Assembly (NCBI GenBank): GCA_030762895.1
Contig: CM061064.1
Span: 132,005,402 to 132,069,401 of the forward strand
Reading direction: 5' to 3'
DNA length: 64,000 nucleotides
DNA from: Sophora flavescens
Lineage: Eukaryota > Streptophyta > Magnoliopsida > Fabales > Fabaceae
The notes beneath the pieces are model-generated. The model saw only the letters and a list, made by a program, of their open reading frames with translations. It was not told where the DNA came from and made no database searches. A program made the translations under genes and the position numbers. This document shows, in pieces, positions 56,031 through 64,000 of this stretch (position 1 is the stretch's first letter; each line of letters starts with the position of its first letter).

Positions 56031-59000
56031 CAGTGGCTCGCACACAAACACCATAGATACACGACTGCATTCCTCCATTCCATGTTTTTGTGTTAAATTT
56101 ATATCCATTTACAATGTAAGTATTCCATGATGTAACCCATTAGGCCCCATGCCAAATTTGTCAACAATGGATTTTGAACATTGTTTTCTGGATCTAGTAC
56201 CTAAAAAATCAAATATTATATTATTCTTATACATGCTATATATTTAAGGAGGTAAAATGTATTGCAACAAATGAAGAAGCTTAACCTACATATTTACTGA
56301 ACCACGTAGCAAAGTGAGAAGTAATTTCTCGATCAACCTAATCGTTTGAAATGTCAGGTTGAAGATCCCTTAGAAAATTGCCGTACATCCTACATATGGG
56401 AGATTAACAGTAGGACGATTAATAATCATAAATATCAATTGAACTTATAAAAGACATTGTAGAAACTTACTCTAAATATGGCGCCACCTCTTCACAATTT
56501 TGAAGGATATACAGATGAGCAGCATTAATGTCACGCTGCTCCAAGAAAAATCCTTTTGATTTGCCACTAAATTTGCCCGGATAGTTGAATATTGATATAG
56601 GAGGACTAGTTGAACTTCCTTCGCCCGAATCAACGTTTCTAGGCATCCTTGTCCTTCTCGTGTTAACTTCGTCCGGATAGTAATAAGAGGCAAAAGTGGA
56701 AGTCTCATCTACTACGTATGCTTCACAAATGGAACCCTCCACTCATGCCTTGTTCTTGACTTTGTGTTTGAGGGAGTACAGGAACCTATTAAAGAGGGAT
56801 ACATACAAATAATTACTAGTTTTAGGGAAAGCTAAACTACAATTTCGTGTTAGTGAATTTCATATGTATTAAGTAAAATAGTTGATGTTGTTTACCTCTC
56901 AAATGGATACATCTAGCGGTATTGGACTGGGCCACCAACTATTGCTTTGTAAGGTAGATGAACTGGCAGGTGTTCCATGGAATCAAAGAAACTTGGCGGG
57001 AATATTTGCTCCATCTTACATAACAAAATGGGTATCTTGACTTCCATATCCTTTAATTGATTCACATTTAGTGTTGTCGATGTAATCTCCCTGAAAAAGT
57101 GGCTAAGCTCAACAAGTGGGTTCCAAATTTGCTTCGGTAATGCATCGAACACAATTGGAAGCAACCGTTGCATGAACACGTGGCAATCATGACTCTTCAT
57201 TCCATGTAATTTTGCTTCCTTAATGTCAACACATCTACTCAGATTGGAAGCATACCCATCTGGTAACTTTAGTTCTTTAACCCACTTACAGACGGTCACT
57301 TTATGTGTTTTGCTTAGTGTATAACTTGCCTTCGGTTTGATAAGTCTGCCACGACCACCATCCTGCAACTCAAGCTCCTTCCGATTACAAATTTCAGTCA
57401 GATCCAATCGGGCTTTATATGTATCCTTTGTCCTCCCCTTGATGTCCATCATAGTGTCAAACACATTCAAAAACACATTCCTCTTAGTATGCATGACATC
57501 AATGTTGTGACGGAGTAGCTGCGTCCTCCAATACGGCAACCTCCAAAATATGCTTTGTTTTGTCCAATGATGGTTGACGCCATAATCAGGAATATGTTCT
57601 CCTTGGGATTCATGGACGAGCCGTAAGTACTGTACTCTCCGCCATACATTAGGACCAGTCAAACGTGGTGGAGGCGGTGTTGTCTCCGCACAATGCTTCT
57701 TGAATGCATTCTGGTTCCGCCAATAAGGATGATCTTCTGGAAGGAATTGACGATGACAATCAAAATATGAGATCTTTCGACTGTTTTTAAGCGTGAATGC
57801 CTTTGATCGCTCCATACATATTGGGCATCCAAGCTTCCCCGCGGTCATCCAACCCGACATCATCCCCTAGGCAGGAAAGTCGTTGATCGTCAACATCAAA
57901 GCTGCTTTCATCATGAAATTCTGCCTCAAAGATACGTCATATGTCAACACACCATCATTCCATAGCATCGTCAACTCATCTATCAGCGGCTGCAAGTACA
58001 CGTCAATCTTACCTTTTGGATTAGACGGACCTGGAATTACGACTGTTAGGAACATAAACTCCCGCTTCATGCACATCCCCAGGGGAAGATTGTACGGAGT
58101 CAGGATAACCGACCAACAAGAGTATGCTTTTCCAGACTGCCCAAAAGGATTAAATCCATCAGTAGATAACCCCAATCAGACATTCCTAGGGTCCTGCCAA
58201 AATGCCATATGAACCCTATCAAAATGCTTCAAAGCTTCTCCATCAGATGGATGACACAAGACATCTTGCTCCTTCTCATGCTCACTATGCCACCTCATGT
58301 GAGCTGCAGTGGCCATCGAAGAGTAAAATCTTGTAAGTCTTGGAACGAGAAGAAAGTACCACATCCTTTTTAGCGACCTCTTCTTCTCAATGCCCATCCT
58401 AGTGGTTGTCTTATACCGATCCGCATCACAAAATCGACAACATGTTATGCTTTCCGTCGAATCATCCTTATAGTACAACATACATCCATTCGAGCAACAA
58501 TCAATTTTCAAACACCCCAAACCCAAATTTTCCACAGACTTCTTAGCATGATAAAAACTAGTAGGCATCTGATTTTCTTCTGGCAACGCCTTGGACACTG
58601 ACCTGGTGAGGCGATTAAAACAGTCTTCTTGCATATTGTAGTCAGGTTTGATACTCAATCATTCCATGCACATCGACAACTCCGTGTACTCCCGACATCC
58701 TTCCCACAATGGAGATCGTGCAACACTCAGCATATCATAGAATCTTTGAGCTTTGGGATTCGGATTCTCCTCTATGTATTGGGAACCCATTCCACCATCT
58801 TCTCCCCCATCTTCTTCTAGTACAATACCAACCGATCGTCCAGCATGATCCATTATCATCTGCTCGTATGGATTCAATTCTTCCCTCCGGTCACGACTTC
58901 CATAGTACGAACCTTCAAACACAAACGGGTTTAAATCAGGCAACGTCTCACCATGGTTACTCCACCAATAGTAATCAGGCATGAAGCCCTTCTCATAAAG

Positions 59001-59210
59001 ATCGGCTACAACTCCATCCACGCTTTTGAAAGATTGATACTTGCATCTTTTGCAAGGACACCTCAAATGATCACCGCCCAGCCGTATAAATCTCTCCTAG
59101 CTAACAACAAACTCTATAAACTCACCCACTCCAACTCTATACTCTTCCCTAAGACGTTTATTCCGATCCAACCTACGATACATCCATTTCCTATTCTCCA
59201 GAATATCCAT
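56031..59210 (-). pseudogene. CACTA transposase (TNP2/TNPD-type), copy 2
   Basis: ATG at 59210-59208, the same domain order as copy 1, and an uninterrupted 316-codon stretch at 57863-56913 over the central Tnp2 and DUF4218 parts. It has its own stops: CAG to TAG in VVS*ERFIRL (about 59099) and TGG to TGA before LSIKPDYN (about 58660). The 3' half of DUF4216 and the C-terminus are lost in the deletion that reaches the second gene. Confidence 0.85.
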
Positions 59211-59606
59211 TGCTGGCAATTAAATAGCCTGACCAATCCTACAATAACACTTATTTATTACGGTGCATTCTAATAACTCCATCAATCTCGTTCTTATGAC
59301 AAGGTATGAACCTATCCCATTCGAGAAGAAACCTTTACCACAATCGGCTAATAATAGTTATTCCCATATTCAAATACCTTATACTTGACAAAATTTTGGC
59401 AGCATTTCCCATCGGTCTCCAAGTACACGACTCGAGCACGGTGAGAATCACCGCGATCAAGTATGCACCAGGAGAACAAAAGGAAATGCATCAGACCAAG
59501 ATTTCAACAAGTATATAAGGCATTTGAACATTGAAATGACTAATGTAGAGTGTGAAAAAGGTTTTTTCCCAAACTATTCCACTTGGACAATTCAAGATTC
59601 AATACA

Positions 59607-59643
59607 ATGAGCATGCATGCCCTGAGAAGGTATGCATGCTCAT
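59607..59643 (-). other. Hairpin in the CACTA transposase leader, copy 2
   Basis: ATGAGCATGCATGCC, loop CTGAGAA, GGTATGCATGCTCAT: 14 of 15 positions pair, and the remaining one can form a G-U pair in RNA. Confidence 0.7.
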
Positions 59644-59803
59644 TAATATTGAATCTCAAATAGGAAACTAAGGCTTTCATAACTTAATAATTAACTCTAT
59701 CATAAAATAAAACCATTGACTTATAAGGATTGCAACATACTTACACAAATATATATTGAAGCATAATTCAATACAAACTTAGATAAAATATAGTAGCAAA
59801 CAT

Positions 59804-60300
59804 CCTATTGAGCTCCATTCTCCATTAACAAGTAACACATAATTGTCAACCACATGCATAACTTCTAAATTAGCAACACACAACAATCATCCTGCCTTTT
59901 GATAGGATCACATCCTATTGAGCTCTGCTCTCCACTAAGGCTATTCTAACTCATTAACCATAACAGAAGATACAAATTTAACTCTATATACAGAGCACAA
60001 TTTTAGCGACAAAAACGTTAATAAGGACATAAAAATGGCAATCAAGGCATAGAATTGACACATCCATCCTATTGAGCTCTGCTCTCCACTAACAAACAAC
60101 ATATAAAGTTTGCAACCACATGCATCAATTTTAATCTACCAGCACACAACCAGCATCCTATTGAGCTCAGCTCTCCACTAACAAACAACATATTCCATTG
60201 CAACCATATGCATCATTTCTAATCTACCAGCACACAAACAGAATCCTATTGAGCTCAGCTCTTCACTAACAATCAACAAATCAATTCAAAGTCTTCAAGA
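59804..60300 (-). repeat. Tandem repeat in the CACTA leader, copy 2
   Basis: CCTATTGAGCTC starts at 59804, 59914, 60068, 60157 and 60245; spacing is less even than in copy 1 because of small insertions and deletions. Confidence 0.8.
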
Positions 60301-61960
60301 ACCACTAGAAACAAAGAAAAAGATAGAGTATTTGACCTACCTCAACTCCAAGTAAATAGTGAAAACGGGTGACGACTAGAGAGGTTGTCAATAGACAAAG
60401 AAAACTGTAAAAAAAAAATCAACAAAGGCTCTTGTGATAAAAGTATAAACTTGGAAATCATTAACCTACTTGCACACTTTCCACTCATGAAAGTATAAAC
60501 AAAACATTTTCATTACATATCAGTACCATAGCTTGTTTAAGCCGGGCATTGTTTTAGAGGTAAAAAAAAAGGTATGTTATGTACTTCAACAACTTATATA
60601 AGTGTGCCCAAAGTGTGCTGTGTGTAGGTGGCGTGAATGGAAGGGAAGAGAGTGTGGGGAAATGATAGTGCAGGAACCCTAAACAGAGAGGTAAAATAAA
60701 AGAAGTAATAAAAATAAAAGTGGTAAAATGGAGCAATGCACATGAGACAAACCAGCGTAGCATGTTCACTAAGATGACTTGCGAAATAAAAAATCCTCTT
60801 AGGCAATAACCATAGCATAAATATCATAAAAGGTTAATCAAATTAAAACAATGATCATTCAGTTAAGTTATTTTCATTTTTAACATCACAAAAATATTAT
60901 TTACCTTTAGCTACACCAAAAGAGGGATTTAAAAAGTAGAAACAAAACCAGATTAGAACCAATTGGATATATACGAAAAGGTGGCAGAAGTATAATGATC
61001 CTATAAACACTAAACTACCAGAACTCAAGTAGTCATAAAGCAAGCAATTTTAAAGTACAATTAAAAACCAATTAGCACCTGCACCACCTAGCAAAAATAT
61101 ATACTTTACAAATCATGGTAATTCAGGATTTTCATCAAACACCCTGCTATCATTACCCTTAACACCTATCATACTGTTTAAACAAGACAATAATCCCCAG
61201 AAACTTTACCCATTTGATCAATACCAAACAGTTTAGCAAGTAACAGAGAACAGAAAATGTAATTTTCAATGCTTAACAATTTCAATCATCAAAGTTGTAC
61301 ATTTTCAGTCAAGTATTCAGTCAAGTACATTTTCAAGCAGCTATATTCACAGTACTGAGTTTCAGTCAAAATGAAATAAAAAATACATTTAAAGAGGGTT
61401 TACAATAGTAGTAAAATACCCCCAATATAGTCTAGAAAAGCTATGAAGTGTCATACAATCAATAAATCAATCAATAATTATGTTTCATACTGATCAGAGG
61501 AGACTGTGGGGGTGGTGACCGCGTGAACAGAGCCCCTTGAGATGGTGGTGGTGGTCGGAGGAGGAGGTGGCAGCACCTGAGAGAGACATAGAGAGAGAAA
61601 TTTAGATAGAGAGAGAGAGAACCGAGAAAGAGAGAGAGCGCGAGACAGAGAGAGATAGAGGAGAGAAGAAGAGAGCTTACCTATGGAAGAGGAGGATGGT
61701 GGCGGTGGTGGTGGTCAGAGGAGAGGATGAAAGAGAACCTGAGAAATGGAGAGAGAGAGAGACAGAATGAGATAGAGAGAGGGGGGATGGAGAGAGACGG
61801 AGAAGATAAGAGCTTACCAGAGGAGAGGGGACGACGGTGATGGCTCGAGGCGTCCTGTGGTGGCCGGCGCTCGCGAGACGAAGAGAGAAACGGTGAGAAA
61901 GAAGGAGAGATTCGGGCGAGTGAGGAAGAAAGGGGGCTGTACTGGTTTTAGGGATTTTAT
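60301..61960 (-). other. CACTA copy 2 right-hand non-coding region
   Basis: No coding frame supported; 61500-61930 is the GA-rich block shared with copy 1. It likely contains the transposase promoter. Confidence 0.5.
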
Positions 61961-62168
61961 TTTTAGTGACCGAATAATTTGGTCGCTAAATCGGTTGTTA
62001 AATGGGTTAATTTGAAATTTGAATTCATAAATTTAGCGACCGATTTAAAATTCGGTCGCTAAAAGGCTCTATTTTAATTTTTTACGTGTCGTTTAGCGAC
62101 CGATTTAATATCAGTCGCAAAGATGAATAAAATTTAACCGTTGTATTTAACTCGGTCGCTAAAAATCC
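61961..62168. repeat. CACTA copy 2 right subterminal array
   Basis: TTTAGCGACCGA and TCGGTCGCTAAA variants in both orientations; the terminal TTTTTTGTAGTG expected next is absent. Confidence 0.8.
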
Positions 62169-62196
62169 AGCAAGTTTTGATTTTTACTTTCCTTTA

Positions 62197-62715
62197 TTTT
62201 GCGACTGCAATAATTACAATGAGAAAAAGAAAATGAAGATAGCATCTCTTCAATTTAAGGACTATGCACTTGTTTGGTGGGATCAATTGCAAAAAGAGAG
62301 AAGAAGATGTGGGGCAGAGCCTATTGAGACTTGGGTTGAGATGAGAAAAATAATGAGGAGAATATATGCTCCATACCATTGCCATAGAGTTCTTCACAAC
62401 AAATCAACGAATGAGGGCAGCACTTCAACTTCTAAGGAGGCCGTGGTTAATGCTCATGGAAAGAAACCTATGGCAGCCTCTCCTAGTACCAAAAACCATG
62501 ATGGATATTCCAACAAGTTCTCTTTTATACACCAAGATCACAAGATGAATCTTCCACCTTTGTCTCCACGAGAAGTGAGTGTGGATCAACTTAATTTGAG
62601 AGGAAGAAAAATGCAAGAGGAAAAAGGAAAAGAGAGTGAAAAGAAGAGTGATGATCAAGAGGAAAAAGAAAAAAAGAGTGAAAAAAAAGTGAAAAGAAGA
62701 GTGATGGAAATGTGA
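62197..62715 (+). CDS. Ty3/gypsy-type gag fragment
   Basis: In frame from FCDCNNYNEKKKMKIASLQ, with DYALVWWDQLQKERR, GAEPIETWVEMRKIMRRIY and HCHRVLHNKSTNEGSTSTSK: the central retrotransposon gag domain, starting part way in. A linker (LPPLSPREVSVDQLNLRGRK) and a Lys/Glu-rich part follow, ending at TGA 62713. The N-terminal half of gag is missing beyond the CACTA junction. At a run of eight A (62681-62688) a shift of minus one base would carry the frame into the 439-codon open frame that follows. Confidence 0.7.
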   Translation, partial: FCDCNNYNEKKKMKIASLQFKDYALVWWDQLQKERRRCGAEPIETWVEMRKIMRRIYAPYHCHRVLHNKSTNEGSTSTSKEAVVNAHGKKPMAASPSTKNHDGYSNKFSFIHQDHKMNLPPLSPREVSVDQLNLRGRKMQEEKGKESEKKSDDQEEKEKKSEKKVKRRVMEM

Positions 62716-64000
62716 AAAAGAATCAAGAGAAAAAATGTGAAAAAGATAAGAGTATGGAAAAGAGTGAGAGAAAAGAAAGAGATGAGAGCAAAACAATAGG
62801 TGAGGTGGAAAAAGTAAATGCATGTTTTGATGTTTTTCCTAACCCTTTGCCTACTTGTGTTGATTCTCCTTTGAAGGAAATCGAAGATGTTCCTCCAATG
62901 GAAGCTTGCAAGACAACCGATGTAATTGAAGAGCTAATCCAAAGGGAAGTACCCCATGGTTTGGGAACTTGCATGGTTTCCCAAAAGCATGGATATCTTA
63001 ACACAAAATTTGGTAATATGCTCGGTAAATTGCATGGGTCTTGTTATTCTTCTACATTTGATAAGAATGAAAACCTTCTTGATGAATTGCATGACTCTTA
63101 TCATCTTCCTAAGATTGATTTGAGAATTATGAATCAAGACTTGAATGAATTCCTTGATAAATGTGTTGTTTTGCTTTCTAATGTTCATTTGATTTATCAC
63201 AACAATTTTGAGGAATGTGTTGGATTACTTAGAGAAAGTTTGTTTGCTAACTTGCTCACATACTCTTTTGATCGAAATAAAGTTAGAATTTTGAGGTTTG
63301 TTATAGGCTCTAAAGGTTTGCATGTAACAATAATTGATGGGATAACTATTATTCCGCTTCTTACTCTACCCATTCATGTAAATTCTTTTAAGCTTTCATA
63401 TGATGATCCTAATGTGTTTGAGAGGATTACCTTATTTCAAAAAGAACCATCCTTTGTTTGTGATAAGAAGAATGTACATGAGGCTCAACTTTCTTGGGAG
63501 CCTTTAAAAAGAGAGAGTACATTTTCCTTTATGACTATGTTCAAGTCAAGAAAGGTAAACTTGAAAGTAGATTTTTACAAGAGGTATAATTTTCTGCTTC
63601 ATCTTATAATTCATTACCTTGGCTATGAATGTGTTAGGATTGTACAAGATGGAAATGCGTTACACCTACTTGCTACATTTGATGGTTTCTATCAATTTCC
63701 ATTTGATCCCGGAGGTTGGGTGTGTGTGCATAAAAAGAATAAAAGGTTTCCCAATAAAAGGAAATCAACGGTCCACCCTAGAAGAGATGGGCTATTGCAA
63801 GTTGTAGGGAAAATAAATAAAAATGTCTTTGATGTTGACTTACCTTCAATGTGGCATCTATGTCTTTCATTTGATGTAGGTATTGAAGTCATAAATTCGA
63901 GGATGAATTTTCTTAAAGAAGGAGGGTATGATATGAGCCAAAGGGGGGCAAGTCAACTTGTCATCAAGAATGATATAAGCCCAATAAGGAGCATGGACCA
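62682..64000 (+). CDS. Long open frame: unrecognised segment plus integrase-like tail, runs off window
   Basis: 439 codons without a stop from 62682 to the window edge. It begins Lys/Glu-rich (KKSEKKSDGN, EKDKSMEKSERKERDES), then a 300-residue part I cannot assign (for example FDVFPNPLPTCVDSPLKEI, NEFLDKCVVLLSNVHLIYHN, LLTYSFDRNKVRILRFVIG), then at about 63715-63930 GWVCVHKKNKRFPNKRKSTV, HPRRDGLLQVVGKINKNVFD, VDLPSM and RMNFLKEGGYD. The last block follows the end of Ty3/gypsy Pol, where the integrase tail reads WVH.RK.RFP..RKSKL.PRGDGPFQVL.RIND. No RT, RNase H or integrase core is present. Either a non-autonomous element product or a recent chimera. Confidence 0.6.

Larger units (their letters stand above)
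54134..62190 (-). mobile_element. CACTA (En/Spm-type) element, copy 2, right end lost
   Basis: The left end is CACTACAAAAAAAC with the same AGCGACCGA subterminal array as copy 1, and the same genes on the minus strand. The right side has a longer subterminal array (61960-62165) than copy 1 but still no terminal repeat; it passes into a gypsy-type gag at about 62197. The left flank is copia, so the two sides do not belong to one target. Confidence 0.85.

Overview
This is nuclear DNA from a flowering plant. It is AT-rich, has canonical GT-AG introns, and is dominated by plant transposon families: Ty3/gypsy, Ty1/copia, CACTA, Helitron, hAT, L1-type LINE and MITEs. Some small repeats resemble ones I associate with legumes, but that is a weak impression and I cannot name the species. 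The only host gene that reads as intact is a three-exon type II peroxiredoxin (PRXIIB-like) on the minus strand at 42711-43807. Nearly everything else is mobile DNA, much of it nested.

Layout. 1-5501: an Athila-like LTR retrotransposon with pol missing. 5502-9459: pieces of two opposed LTRs of a Tekay/Del-like chromovirus family, with a 547-bp tandem duplication. 9460-16690: a decayed Helitron (Rep plus PIF1-like helicase), interrupted at 10312-13315 by a 3.0-kb solo LTR with a perfect 5-bp target duplication. 16909-17860: a hAT element with a perfect 8-bp target duplication. 18407-37879: one chromovirus with 3.5-kb LTRs and dead gag-pol; its 5' LTR holds an 8.5-kb CACTA element (19654-28170). 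37880-42700: small repeats, a Helitron-like end, a 4 x 160-bp tandem array and solo fragments. 42711-43807: the peroxiredoxin gene. 43900-52200: AT-rich repeats, a ~97-bp minisatellite split by a hAT element, an 810-bp hAT-like element, an L1 fragment with an RNase H domain, and MITEs. 52204-54133: a copia LTR and partial gag, broken by a second CACTA copy (54134 to about 62190). From about 62197 to the window end: a Ty3/gypsy-type gag followed, after one frame change, by a 439-codon open frame that runs off the window.

How the parts relate. The two CACTA copies are close relatives with complementary internal deletions and different nonsense codons, and both lack the right terminus. Three LTRs of the chromovirus group carry a small open frame at the same LTR position, a conserved feature outside gag-pol. 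The two findings I rate most worth pursuing are that LTR-embedded frame and the long open frame at the window end, where an unrecognised segment takes the place of pol. All similarities between copies were judged by eye; no alignment or database search was run.
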